Part shown: positions 40,831 to 52,045 of the stretch, piece after piece | How the letters are laid out: every line of letters begins with the position of its first letter | Numbering within the stretch: the stretch's first letter is position 1 | Source of the DNA: Nematopogon swammerdamellus | Taxonomy: Eukaryota; Arthropoda; Insecta; Lepidoptera; Adelidae | DNA length: 64,000 nt | Direction of reading: 5' to 3' | Assembly (NCBI GenBank): GCA_946902875.1 | Contig: OX336340.1 | Span: 18,987,566 to 19,051,565 of the forward strand | Notes under the pieces: generated by a model | The model's database searches: none | Told to the model about the DNA's origin: nothing | What the model saw: only the letters and a program-made list of their open reading frames with translations | Program-made: the position numbers and the translations under genes

Positions 40831-41198
40831 TTATAAGTATTATAGAAAGTTGCAATTTTGTGATGATTTTTAAAGTTATCTATCTTTATAGTAAACTTTT
40901 TAATTAAATGTGTTTGTAGGTACAACAAGGATTGTCTGCCGGCGAGTGTGTTTGCCCACTACTTATTGCTTTTTTTATTTTAAAAAAATCGTTTGGGCTT
41001 CCAGTTCGAAATCGTAACCATTGCGTGTAACTTTTTAGAGGATTACTATAATTTAGTAGAGCAATTTAGTTTGTACGTTCATTTTCTGGTATATTTTATT
41101 TAGTGTGTTATTTAATTCAAAATTAACACACTAACGCCCCTTCTATTGTTCTAAAAAAGGAAGTAATTATAACCACTGATAAAAAAACAAACAAACAA
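40831..41198. other. low-copy DNA
   Basis: No feature recognised. Confidence 0.4.
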
Positions 41199-41312
41199 AC
41201 ATACCACACGCTGTATGCTGAGAATCGGGGTAAGCAGAGTAATCACTGTTGTGCTGCAAGGAATCTGGTAAATTACACCACAACATCGACCACCACGTTT
41301 TTCAAAGTATAA
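41199..41312 (-). mobile_element. SINE-B 3' fragment
   Basis: CATACCACACGCTGTATGCT, ATCGGGGTAAGCAGAGTAAT and CACAACATCGACCACCACG. The tail here is CAAACAAACAAA rather than CATA. Confidence 0.75.
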
Positions 41313-42641
41313 TATTATAATAACTGATGATAATTATTATATTTCAATTTGTTGCATCGAGATATTTGTCTGGCTCGTCCTTGTATGAGGCCTCATGTAC
41401 ACGTCACATCGCGTCGAGTAGCCATCGCCGAATTTCATTCACGCATCCATGATCGGTTCATTGAGCAGAATCTCGCAATATGCTTGGAATAACATCGCCT
41501 ACAATATTGCTCGTGCCTTGCGTCGGACCAATTTGTTCCCAACGACAGACGAAACGTTTACTTGGAATCGGCGACGCCGCCGTCGCCGTCTGATCCCCTG
41601 ATAAGATTCAATAAAGAAACTTACACTAAAAAAATACACGAACAACGGCTTAGGTAACGAGAGACGGCGACGCTACAGCCTTCGACGGAATATTTTGTAA
41701 TTCTGGGAATCGAATGAAAACCGTAAACACAAATAACGTTGAAAACTGAACGGAGAAAAAACACGCAAAACTCTGAACTGTTCACGTGTTTTCGATTGCG
41801 ATTTCCGAATGTCGTTCAGAATCTGAAAGTAGGTTAAAATAACTTTACAAGCGAAATTATTCTTTGATCCTCGTGTCGTAAAATTGAAGGGTTAATAGTA
41901 TCGACGTCGCGGCCTAAAAGAAATTCTAGGACACCGATGAGTAAAAGTTAAATTGTTTTTAGCTATTTTCGTAAGTGAGTTAATGACCTCAATTAATTTT
42001 GGTCGACCAAGAAGATTTGACGCCTGTCAAAAAAGGAAAATTACTTTATCGGCGCTAAATTAATAAAAAATAAAAACGTACAAATGACGGCTGGTGAAAA
42101 CTTTCTGAATAATATTAATTATAATATAATATAAATTATAAAATTTTAATACCTACTCGCCCTGACGAATGACTCTCCGGGCATATAGGTAGTCGAAATG
42201 GTCATACATTTTTTATTTAACCCAATTAGCACATGGGCCCGGGGTACCCGAGGTCATGTCTAATATGTACGAGTACTACGCCTCTACTAATAAAATAAAA
42301 TAAGGGAGTGGACCATGTGGGTGGAGTGTCCATGTGAGATTCTAATTCTATTATTATAGATTTTTTTACACTTGTCTAATTGGATTAGTCGTCTAATGCT
42401 TAATTAAAAGCTATTATAAAACAAATTTATGTTCGAAACAATGCCAGATTTTATTTGGCACCGCAATGAACCTCTCAATATAGGAAGGTAAAAATAAACG
42501 ATGAATGCCCTTCCCGCGATATGTATGTCTGTAGTTCGGTTATTAAAGTATTTATAAAGTCGTTGTGTATTAGTGTGTTGCGACTATTTGTAAAACTACG
42601 AGTAATATAAATTTACGCTCTCGTGTCAGTGACACAGCAAC
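41313..42641. other. 1.3 kb low-copy DNA
   Basis: GC-richer at 41360-41720, with GGCGACGCCGCCGTCGCCGT near 41570. No protein or repeat recognised. Confidence 0.35.
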
Positions 42642-42955
42642 TTTTTTTTTATGGATTCCCCGACGCTTGGCTACATCACCTACAACATCCGTGATTTCAG
42701 CCCGCTCATAACACCGGGTGGTCTAGGTGCCACGTCAATGCTTTCCTTCATTTCATGTCGGCTACACTGAACTGGACGGAAAACAGGATCTATTTACATA
42801 GCCGTTTCGACCGACGACATTGCATTCAATGCGGTGGTATCAACCCGGGCGGGATAAACCCTATCACCTAGCAAGGTAATCCAAGTACTGACCGCGCTCA
42901 GGGTTTTCTTAACAACAGTCGACTAACCGCACCACTGAGCTACCGAGGCTGTCAA
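42642..42955 (-). mobile_element. SINE-A with shortened tRNA/5S head
   Basis: T-run, ATGGATTCCCCGACGCTTGG, CATAACACCGGGTGGTCTAG, CTACACTGAACTGGACGGAA. A deletion joins CTAGCAAGGTAA to the 5S-like ATCCAAGTACTGACCGCG. It ends CACCACTGAGCTACCGAGG (A-box side). Confidence 0.82.
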
Positions 42956-43384
42956 ATTTCCCTATTCTTTTATAAACATGAAGAATACTACATGAAAACT
43001 TTTAATGTATTATATTTCTTGAATATTTTAGTGTTTTCTTTTTTTCAGTGTTTGGACTTGGTTATATCGGAAGTTTATGGATATGTTATGAGATACCTGT
43101 ATTTATATTGGGTACTTGTTGTATGTAGGCAGATAGAGAAGTTCTCGTAAACACTGACATTACGTACCTACATACATAAATGCTGTAGGTACATAGTGCA
43201 AATTAAATTAAGGCTGCGGAACCAGCTACCAATACGGAATCAGCTAGAGAACGACAATTTCATCGTAAGTCTAAAGGGCCTGCCTAAAATTGGTGCCTTT
43301 TTTTTATCATAGTTTTTTTTTCGCGCGGCCATCAATCAAACTTTGTTATTTTAGTTCAGAATAATGTTACAAACAAAACTAGTT
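42956..43384. other. low-copy DNA
   Basis: No feature recognised. Confidence 0.4.
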
Positions 43385-43391
43385 ATGTCAT

Positions 43392-43517
43392 GTATATGCC
43401 TAAACTCAGTCCGAACGAAGTTATAAGGGTCAGAAGTTCGAATAATATTATGTTTTTATGCATTTTTATCAGGTTTAGTTTTTATAACTTCGTTCGGACT
43501 GAGTTTAGGCATACACC
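43392..43517. mobile_element. hairpin element, 31-bp perfect arms
   Basis: Arms at 43395-43425 and 43483-43513 (TATGCCTAAACTCAGTCCGA...) pair without mismatch around a 57-nt loop. ATGTCAT lies outside each arm (43385-43391, 43518-43524), a possible target duplication. Confidence 0.7.
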
Positions 43518-43524
43518 ATGTCAT

Positions 43525-43848
43525 AATAAATTTATAAGCACGAGGCAATGGAATAAGTCTTTATTGACCTTAACGCCTAACATAATATGTAATTGAGACA
43601 GTTATTTTCCGTCTTAATTTTGATAGCCGTTTATAAAAATAAATTTCAATGCTGTTCAGACAGACAGAAAATATTTATCTTTTGCGAGCAGACGTAATAA
43701 ATAAGACATACATTGGTTTATACATTGTTTATACTGTAATCAATCATCGTTTTCATAACATTTTTCAGGAAAGTCTCCAGAGAGGCTACTCGTCATATTA
43801 GAAATCAAAAAATCGGTTTTTAAAACCTTCACTCTGATGAATTACCTA
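43525..43848. other. low-copy DNA
   Basis: No feature recognised. Confidence 0.4.
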
Positions 43849-43856
43849 CTACATAA

Positions 43857-44998
43857 GGGTTTGCAGACATTCGCCAAATTTGATTCGTCAAATTGGTAAT
43901 TCGTCAAATCGGTAATTCGTCAAATTAGGAGATTTGCTAAATACGCCATTGGTCAAGTCTATGTACAGTCAATACAAAAGCACGCATTTTGAATCACCCA
44001 TTCACACATATATTTTTATCCTTTATTTTCATTTGATCAGATTTTCAAATCGTCAGACTTTCAAATGGTCAGAATTTCAATTGGTCAGAATACAGTCACC
44101 GTAACTACTTGCTAAGACTACCTGGAAACGGTTCTAAAGTACCAGGGCAGCAGAAATTAAAAGGAGGTTTCCATAATTTTATATATGTTAATCGCTATTA
44201 TAATAATAATAGCGATTAACTTCTAAGGAAACCTTTTCAAAAACGCGTATTCATGGTATTCAATAATTATAGGTGCCAGGATTTATTCACCAATAAGGTT
44301 TCGACCAGGCAGCGGTATCATTTAAAAGATTTTGTAAAATATTAATTTCAGATTAAACAACACAACAACAAAAAACAAAACAAAATCAAAATTCTTTATT
44401 TTCAGAAAAACATAAATGTAACATAAATAAATGTATTTTGAAGACGTAGGTTATTTATAGTTAATAAATGTATTTTCTTGTATGTCATTATTATTATTTA
44501 TGTTTTATTGTTTATTTTTATACTATTTAAAAGAAAAAAATCTCTCATTTAATTTCCCGCACTACCCATCTACCCTACTCACAATCCCAGGCAAGACTGG
44601 CAGATAATGCCTTTAGGCTTTAAGTCCGCGTTTTGTTATTTTTTGTGCAATAAAGCATTCAAATGGTCAGAATACAGTCACCGTAATTAAAGTGGAAACA
44701 TTGGTAAGACTTCTGGGAACGGTTCTAAAGTACCAGGGCAACAGAAATTTAAAGGAGGTTTCCATAATTTTATATAAGAAACATTAACAAACATGAAGTC
44801 GCCAATAAGTTTCGACCAGCAGCGGTGTCATTTAAAAGATTTTGTAAAATATTTATTTCATATTATGTATATTGTTTTTAATTGTACTCAAAATACTTGA
44901 CCAATGGCGTATTTGGCAAATCTCCTAATTTGACGAATTACCGATTTGACGAATTACCAATTTGACGAATATCAAATTTGGCGAATGTCTGCAAACCC
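43857..44998. mobile_element. 1142-bp inverted-repeat element, iterated ends, 8-bp TSD
   Basis: Terminal arms of ~100 bp (43857-43960, 44899-44998) start GGGTTTGCAGACATTCG and contain three tandem AATTCGTCAAAT-type 16-mers. Subterminal TTCAAATGGTCAGAA-type 15-mers follow at 44035-44090. An internal direct repeat (about 44063-44180 and 44660-44785) shares GGTTCTAAAGTACCAGGGCA. A central palindrome at 44190-44225 reads GTTAATCGCTATTATAATAA. CTACATAA is duplicated at 43849-43856 and 44999-45006. No coding frame. It is most likely a non-autonomous DNA transposon. Confidence 0.88.
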
Positions 44999-45006
44999 CT
45001 ACATAA

Positions 45007-45689
45007 ATTATAGTATTGTGGTACTTTATCTATACGTTTAATAAAATCGTAAAGGCAAAACAAATCTACATTGATTAAATTCAGAAAAAAACCAATCAGG
45101 GCGTTTTAAAATGAGAACCTGAACACAGTTTTTAATTTTTTTGTCCATTTGTCTGTACGCGCATCGCCCAAAAACCACTGAACGGTTTTTCGCAAAACTT
45201 TGTAAAGTGACAGTGTATATCCCAGAATAACATAATACATACAAAAAAAAAATTAAAAATGTATCCGTAGTACTCGGGATTCGACTGCTGTCCACCGTGC
45301 GACATCTTGTGTTCTATGAAGAAGAGGACTCAAAGGCTATTATTATTAGTATTACGCATGACAACTGAAATAATTACCGCTTATATATCCGGCACCACCG
45401 CACAATACCAAATATTTATCTATATTCCATCAAAGCTATCTATCTATACCTATACAAAAAAAAATATATTTAAAAAATTATTGCGCGTTTAAAATCATGT
45501 AGTCCAAAGTACAGGTTTCTTGAGAACTGGCAGCAAACACAATTTGAATAAAACACGATGGAATAAAATATTCATTGAAGATTTACAAATAAGTAGATAC
45601 AACGACAATGGCAGTTATTATTTTTTATGGTTCTACCCTTAGATTATCAATTGGTCCTTACTTGGTTTGGTGACCTTTGGTTGGTTGGT
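45007..45689. other. low-copy DNA with one repeat tail
   Basis: GTACGCGCATCGCCCAAAAA and CACTGAACGGTTTTTCGCAA at 45155-45200 resemble a repeat tail of the F/G kind on minus. Otherwise nothing. Confidence 0.35.
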
Positions 45690-45719
45690 TTTAACTTCTC
45701 GCAGAAATTGGATAACTAT

Positions 45720-46160
45720 AGGTTAGGCCGAAGGCCGAGCTGCATTCAGGAAGATGATAAACCTTCTTGAAGAAATTAAGTAGCTATGGGCAAGGCCGAA
45801 GGCTGAGCTGCCTTCAGGAAGACGATATACCTTCACTAAGACAATAAGTAACTAAAGGCAAGGCCGAAGGCCGAGTTACGTTCAGATAAACAATATTCTT
45901 CCTTGATGAGTGTAAGCAACTAAGGGCGAGGCCGAAGGCCGACCTGCGTTCAGGTAAACTATAAACCTTGCTTTCTTCGATAGAATATAATATCGTTTAC
46001 GCGAACGAAGCTCGGCCTTCGGCCTAGCCCTTGGGTATTTACTTTCTTCGAGAAGGTTTATTGTTTATCTAAACGTGCTCGGTTTTCGGCCTCGCTCTTA
46101 GTTACTTTCTTTGAGAATGTATATGGTTTAGCTATACACAGCTCCGCCATCGGCGTCGCC
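45720..46160. repeat. palindromic array of ~68-bp units
   Basis: Four direct units start AGGCCGAAGG at 45725, 45793, 45861 and 45929 (exact 68-bp spacing). A turn-around follows at about 45985-46010, then three inverted units with CTCGGCCTTCGG, CTCGGTTTTCGG and CTCCGCCATCGG at 46011, 46077 and 46142. Each unit holds the small palindrome GGCCGAAGGCC. The inverted units decay outward. No coding sequence. Confidence 0.88.
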
Positions 46161-46865
46161 ATTAGACACTTAGTTCTACATGATTGTATGAGTTTGTATA
46201 AGCCCAAATGTTTACAACGTGTAAAATACACTACTACAGGGAAGTCGGTGTCAGCGCGACTCTCAATGTAGGTACGACTCGACATCTCCCGGGGCGAAAC
46301 GCGTCTCGTAGAGACTTCTGGAAACGAAAGTTAAGATCAAATAAAAGAATTCATTTCTAGGAGAAGCGATCCATTACAACTTTGTGAGAAACAAACTGTG
46401 ACAATAATCAAAACTATGTCATTCTATCCAACACATTTCGAGAATAGAGACACTACTGTTTTTTTGGGGTTATGTTTATTAATGTATATACATACATATT
46501 ACGTACAACATAATATAATAATTATTCCGCTTTTAGATGAACCTTTATGGCTAAATAAATATCTGAATCTGAATCACTGAATGAAAAAAACACAGAAAAG
46601 TAATGTAAAATACAATACAACTAGATAATAAAAAAATTTGAAGAAAAATTTAGCAAAACTCAAAAACACTGCTCGGAGATCTCCTCAGAGCCCGTCGCAG
46701 AGAAACTGAACATCCTTTGTTGCTGAATTGGGGTTTTAAGGACCTATCGTTTCTCAAAATCGTCGCATAGCTAGGGCGGGGAATTCTTTACCGGCGAGTG
46801 TGATTTGCGGTACTTTCAACCTGAGTGTCTTCAAATGTCGTAATATAGCAAGTTGAATAGCGTTG
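46161..46865. other. low-copy DNA, one LINE-like tail
   Basis: GATGAACCTTTATGGCTAAA with TAAATATCTGAATCTGAATC at 46536-46578 is a LINE-like 3' end. Nothing else recognised. Confidence 0.35.
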
Positions 46866-46962
46866 TATATTAGAAAAATGCAAATCGAAAATCATTGGAA
46901 AAAATACATCCCGACCAGGATTCGAACCTGGGTCTCTGGCTTGAGCCGCCAACGCGAGCCTC
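46866..46962 (-). repeat. family T tRNA-like repeat, minus
   Basis: On minus: TTGGCGGCTCAAGCCAGAGA, CCAGGTTCGAATCCTGGTCG (perfect 5-bp T-arm), then GGGATGTATTTTTTCC and the family end GATTTGCATTTTTCTAATA. Confidence 0.75.
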
Positions 46963-47491
46963 CATTAGTTTTCATAAAACAATATGAGTGTGGAACAGGA
47001 ATCTACATGATCGCGACATGTAGATTCGTTGTCTCTCTGCCTACGCCATTGGGAAACAGCGTGACGTTATGTGTATGTGTGTGCAAAGCGTTCTTTCTTT
47101 CTTTCTTACTGCTGTGACCTGTGACCGACTGCGGAATAGATCGCTCATCGAGCAATAGTATTTTATTTTTGATGGAGCTTTAACATTGTATAATTTGTTT
47201 ATCCAACATTCTAGCGGTTCCTCTGAAATGAAAGAATAAGACCTCTGCACTCTGAATAGGACCTCTGAAATTATAGCAAATATCTTTTTTATCTCACCGT
47301 GTGCTCACGGGTACACCTGTGCAAACTATAATTTATTTTCTTTGTTTAGAGGAAAGTGGAGTCAAATCAAGCCTCAAAACAAATAATGGAATATAATTGA
47401 AATATTTCGTAAGTAATAAAGTCAACATATTATTATAATAAGGTGGGCACGTATTATATACAGGTTTTATTTAATACAAATTAACAAAATG
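46963..47491. other. low-copy DNA
   Basis: CTTTCTTTCTTTCTT run at 47092-47106. No feature otherwise. Confidence 0.4.
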
Positions 47492-47891
47492 TTTTTTTTT
47501 TTATTTTTTTTTTATGGAAACTGACACGGTTGGCTACATCACCTACAACGTCCGTGATGTCAGCCCATAACACCGGGTGAACTAGGTGCCATGTCAGTGC
47601 TTCCCCCTTTGTTCGTGCCGGCTACACTGAACTGGTCGGGAAACACAAACTATTTACATAGCCGTTTAGACCGACGTTTCATTCAGTGCGGTGGTACCAA
47701 CCCGGGCGGGTTAAACCCTACCACCAAGTAAGATTAGGAGGGAAGGGACCTACAGTTTTACGAGGAATCCGAACCTCGGTCAGCCTCCAACGGTCAGCGG
47801 TCACCCATCCAAGTACTGACCGCACCCAGCGTTGCTTAACATACAATAGCGACAGTTGACTGTCTGCACCACTGAGCTATCGAGGCTGACA
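47492..47891 (-). mobile_element. SINE-A, full length, tRNA plus 5S-like head
   Basis: Complete minus copy from the T-run and ATGGAAACTGACACGGTTGG through the core to GGAATCCGAACCTCGGTCAG (B-box side). The 5S-like block follows (CACCCATCCAAGTACTGACC and GCGTTGCTTAAC, 47798-47840), then CTGCACCACTGAGCTATCGA (A-box side). It is the mirror of 21521-21892. Confidence 0.9.
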
Positions 47892-48056
47892 AATGTTTCG
47901 TTTTACATAGTTTCCATTTGAATTATTACTTAACAGGTAATAAATAACACAGACTTACAATATTTCTCATAAGATATCTTCAAACTGTTATAAATATACC
48001 TACTTAGTTGTTGCACCTCACGAAGACGCATGCGCTTTATGACGAAAGCATGTACT

Positions 48057-48177
48057 GTACAGTAGTCACAACAACGTACAAATGTGGGTCCAAAGGTCGA
48101 GCTAGTGCAGATACAGTGAACAATTGAACAAAGAGCGCCACCTTTGAACCCACATTTGTACGTTGTGACTACTGTAC
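48057..48177. repeat. foldback repeat, ~39-bp arms
   Basis: GTACAGTAGTCACAA...CGTACAAATGTGGGTCCAAA at the left pairs with TTTGAACCCACATTTGTACG...TGACTACTGTAC at the right around a ~42-nt loop. The left arm has an extra CAA. Confidence 0.75.
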
Positions 48178-48315
48178 TACTCGGTAAAACTAAGTAGTCT
48201 GCTTGCGCACTAGACGTCACGACCACGTGACGTCAGCACATAGGTAGGCTCGATTGTGAGATTTTTTTTACATTTCGTTGCGCACACGTAACGTGGCCAA
48301 GTAAATATTTCTATG

Positions 48316-48351
48316 TATAAAAGATTCAGCGCCTCTGGCGGGCCAGTCAGT
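48316..48351 (+). promoter_or_regulatory. candidate core promoter (TATA + TCAGT)
   Basis: TATAAAAG at 48316-48323 and the arthropod initiator TCAGT at 48347-48351 place the A about 33 bp from the TATA start, a textbook spacing. No recognised exon follows, so this may be a chance pair or the promoter of an unrecognised gene or ncRNA. Confidence 0.35.
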
Positions 48352-50501
48352 ATATACACTAAAATTGTCATATAAATAATTGCCTGGCACTTTACCTGTA
48401 CACAACGAAAATAGTTACCATAAACTAATTGTATATGTTATTGAAATTGTTTATGTAAACCAACATGGGGATTGGGGGGATGTGCCGAGGGACCAATGGT
48501 GCCAATCGACAGAGATGAAATAAATATTATGTTACATTTCAAATAAAACACAACTTCTTTATATGCGACCTAGGTGGCGGTTTCGCTCTGCATTTGCAGT
48601 CATAATTTTTTTATTTTAATAACAGTTACGATGAGTCGCACGACTGATGAGGCCATCTCACGATTTGGATTTTTTTATTGTTATCGTGACCAGACAAGCT
48701 TCTTCTCGCGATACAAACTTGTGGCACCGCGCTTGGCCAAATGAACACTGAATAATAATCTCGTACGTGGTGTTAGTATTTTATGTCGCTCGCCGTCACA
48801 CAGTACCGCCCGTACCGGAATAGTCAGACAGGGTAGAAGACAAGTTTCCCTGTCCAAATGTATGAGAAAACATCATATGAACAGCGCTCGAACTCGACGG
48901 CTACGGTAACTATATGTCGTGACGGTATTTCATAAACTTTTACCTCACTACTATCGCTACTTGATCGTACGTGACGGACGATACAGTCGCCGTGTCGTTG
49001 CCGTGACGTTGTCGTCTAGTGCGCAAGCAACCCCAGGAGTGGTCAAAGTCAGCTATCAACTAACATAGGTCAAGCAAAAATTTGAAAGTCTTTAGAAAAA
49101 TTGGCAACAAAGAAGCGTATTTGTAATGCCGCAATATCGAAATTTTAGTGAAAATCACATTAAAATCACTAATTAGTACTAATTAACAGAGCAAATCCAG
49201 CTCTCATCGAAAGTGGCGTCATAGTTTCTTTAAGAAAGTTATATTATTATAATATTGTGTGAAAAAAAACCAATGCGCCTTCGTGAGATACAAGACATGT
49301 ACACGATTTAAGACGAGTCACTTACTGGCTTCTTTCTATTTTCACATGCAAATGGAACTTCCTGTTTTCAATACAAATACGAGAGAAAATTCCAACAACC
49401 TCGGCTAAATTATTTTTAAGTCTACCAACTGACCGAGTGTCACGACAATGGAAAATCTACTCGAGAACACTGTCTGTCTGTCACACACGAGTTGCACATG
49501 CGTCAACTGTGGACAGTGAACTCGACATACATTAAAATCTTCCTAATTATTCATTAGAAGCTCTCCGCCTGATTGACGTCTTGGATCGCAACATTTCAGA
49601 CAGAAAACACTTTAAGCGACGACGTCTGGCAAATAAGTCGTTTAGAATAAATTGCTCAATTATAACATCTATATTGGATTAAATTGGTATGGAAGTTTAG
49701 TTCAGTTCAATTTATTGGTTCAGTTGAGTATTTTTACAGTGTAACAATGTTGCACATTAATACTATAGAATATGCCATTTTTTTTTTATTTTAAAGTATG
49801 TTTTAGTTTGTATACCATTAAATTTAATGCGTGAGAGATTGTGTAAAATTTTAAAAATGAATTAACTCTTGTACAGTTGTCATAAAATGTCTTAAATAAT
49901 TTTAAACATAGTGACAGTAAACATAAAATCGATTAAAATATCTGAGCTAAGAATTTATTGAAATATGTAAAAATTATAAATGTAATTAATGCCACGAGGC
50001 ATTTACCATTACCATTTAGTTTCCACTGAGAGTTCAGCCACGTCACCTTACTAAAAACCAGGATGACGATTTAATTAGCCAAAATGGTGACCTTCAGGCT
50101 GTTTTCCATCTCGCTGAAAAATATTCCCTCTATAATTTAATATTACTAAATGATAGCTAAAAGTGTGCCTAAAATGTACCGAGAATACTTAAAGTAGATG
50201 TGGATAAAGAACGTCTTTCCAAAATGCACGAACCCAAAAAGGCCAAGGCGCGTATTGGGTTACTCAAATGGGTCCTTTGGCCCCAAGTCACTCTGGGCTC
50301 TGGGTTATCTTCTCTCTTAATATTATTTAAATTCTAATGAAGCTTCGTTTAGGTAAAGCTCGAACGAGATTTATCCAGCGGGTACTGAGCCGCATTTTCT
50401 TTCATACTCACTTGATCAAAGAGATACAATATTGTAGAGGCATCATTTCGTCGAGGAGATTTATTACAAATGTATGCACGCACACAAATATGACATTACA
50501 G
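48352..50501. other. 2.1 kb low-copy DNA
   Basis: A SINE-C-like 3' scrap lies at 48458-48520 (CCAACATGGGG, GTGCCGAGGGACCAATGG). Otherwise I see no repeat family and no coding sequence. It is one of the least repetitive stretches of the window. Confidence 0.4.
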
Positions 50502-50850
50502 TCAGTCAGTCAGCGTGTAAGCGTCCACTGCTGGATATACGCTTCTCCAATTTTCCTCCAGTCCGCTCGGCCTTCAGCGGTACGGTACCATTGCTTCCCG
50601 CCGACGCGCTTGATGTCGTCGTCCCACCTGGCGGGTGATCTTTCCACATTCCGTTTTCCTGTCTACGGCCGCCAATGTAGGACACGGTTACTGCAACGGT
50701 TGTCGTCGCTGACGTGCCCAGCCCATTGCCACTTGAGCTTAGCCACCAGGTATCCAATATCGACTACTTTGGTGCGTCGGCGGATTGCCTCGTTACGCAC
50801 CATATCATGTAACGATATTCCCACCATTACAGACGTATGTCTATCTGTGT
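50502..50850 (-). pseudogene. RTE-like ORF2 C-terminus, frameshifted
   Basis: On minus one frame (50992 to 50663) reads VGISLHDMVRNEAIRRRTKV, DIGYLVAKLKWQWAGHVSDD and NRVLHWRP. It then continues in another frame (50757 to 50506) with QENGMWKDHPP. This order is that of the C-terminal part of RTE-type LINE proteins as I remember them. At least one frameshift is present and the RT core is missing. The 3' end at 50505 has an ACTGACTGACTG-type short repeat. Confidence 0.75.
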
Positions 50851-50884
50851 CACACTTGTGGTTTCGAGTATATCTTTTTTTTAT

Positions 50885-51030
50885 TGAAAGTGCGAAACGA
50901 GCAACCCATATGGTGTCTAACGACGCCCATGGACATTCGGTCTTTATGCGGGGGTCGCGAATGCCATGCCGGTCTGACAGGTGCCTGTTCACGACCCTTT
51001 GAAGAACCCGAGGCAGTGCATGGGGGGGTG
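50885..51030 (-). repeat. family I 3'UTR fragment, minus
   Basis: Plus: CCCATATGGTGTCTAACGAC, GCGAATGCCATGCCGGTCTG and CGACCCTTTGAAGAACCCGA. It lies directly beyond the RTE fragment. Confidence 0.72.
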
Positions 51031-51456
51031 TTTTGGGCAGTGGTTTTGAATTTGATGATGAAGAAATTCAAAGCAATAGCACAGTCCTGTAATTTTGAAT
51101 TCCTTTTACTCGACCGTTCTAAGCCAGCTTCATTCAGCACGTCCGATTCTGAAGACAGTTCACATAATCAAAGTATAAGTTGATGATACGACGAGACACT
51201 TTTCTGACCGCTATTTTACTGAGGTTGTACATTTGAAATGGTCAGACTATTGAATATAATGGGATGTGCACAGTCTACGATACATATCGTTTTAATGGTA
51301 GATATATTAAATCAAATCAAATCGTTTTATTCTCAGTTAAGCATACATGCATCACACATATACATACTTATCTACATCCGACAGAGTTTATTTCTGTGGA
51401 AGTGAATATTATAAGTATTTGGTTTGACGGTACAATATTTTTATTTTTGTAAGTTA
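51031..51456. other. low-copy DNA
   Basis: No feature recognised. Confidence 0.4.
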
Positions 51457-51830
51457 ACTAGCTTTTGCCCGCAGCTTCGCTCGCGTTAAATTCGTATTTA
51501 AGAAAGTTAGTAAGTCCGCTACTGTACCTTTATTTCGGCGCGCGGAACAATTCGTTTGTATGAGCGCCACGTCTTAGCTTAACCGGAACAAAATTTTATT
51601 TAGCCTATCCTATGTCCCGTATAGATATATGTGCTTGTACTAAGTTTCATCAAATTCGGATAATCGGTTTAAGAATAGAGGAACATATATACATACATAC
51701 AGAAAAGATTTCTAAAAATCGTCAATTTAGTTTTAGTATCATACATAGAGTTTACAAACTCAATATATCATAAAACAAAGTAACTTACTCCATGACCATA
51801 CCTTACAGATTTATTATTAGTATTGATGAT
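51457..51830 (+). repeat. family F repeat, full length
   Basis: AACTAGCTTTTGCCCGCAGC, CGCGTTAAATTCGTATTTAA, TACTGTACCTTTATTTCGGC, GTCCCGTATAGATATATGTG, AGAGGAACATATATACATAC, TTAGTTTTAGTATCATACAT and TTATTATTAGTATTGATGAT. Confidence 0.8.
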
Positions 51831-51837
51831 GATTCGA

Positions 51838-52045
51838 TATAGATGCAAAGCTGAAAAGAAGAGAAAAAATACGTCTTACTATTCTCAAATCAAAACAAAC
51901 CTGCAGCTCGCACAACAAAATTTTATGGCTTAGTGAAGCGAGATTCCCTTCACTAAGCCATAAAACTTTATTATGTGAACTGCACGTTTGTTTTGATTTT
52001 AGAATAGTCTAGTCTAGGCTAGTACACGTCCCGAACGCAGTAGAT
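51838..52045 (-). repeat. family T fragment split by a foldback
   Basis: The left part (51838-51875) is the reversed T-family end: TAGATGCAAAGCTGAAAAG and AGAAAAAATACGTC. The right part (52026-52045) restarts with ACGTCCCGAACGCAG. Between them is the foldback at 51876-52025. Confidence 0.6.
51876..52025. mobile_element. foldback MITE with 5-bp TSD
   Basis: Arms ACTATTCTCAAATCAAAACA...TTTTATGGCTTAGTGAAG and the reverse partner (to 52008) pair over ~60 bp around CGAGATTCCC. ACGTC is found on each side (51871-51875, 52026-52030). The right end has ~17 unpaired bases. Confidence 0.72.
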
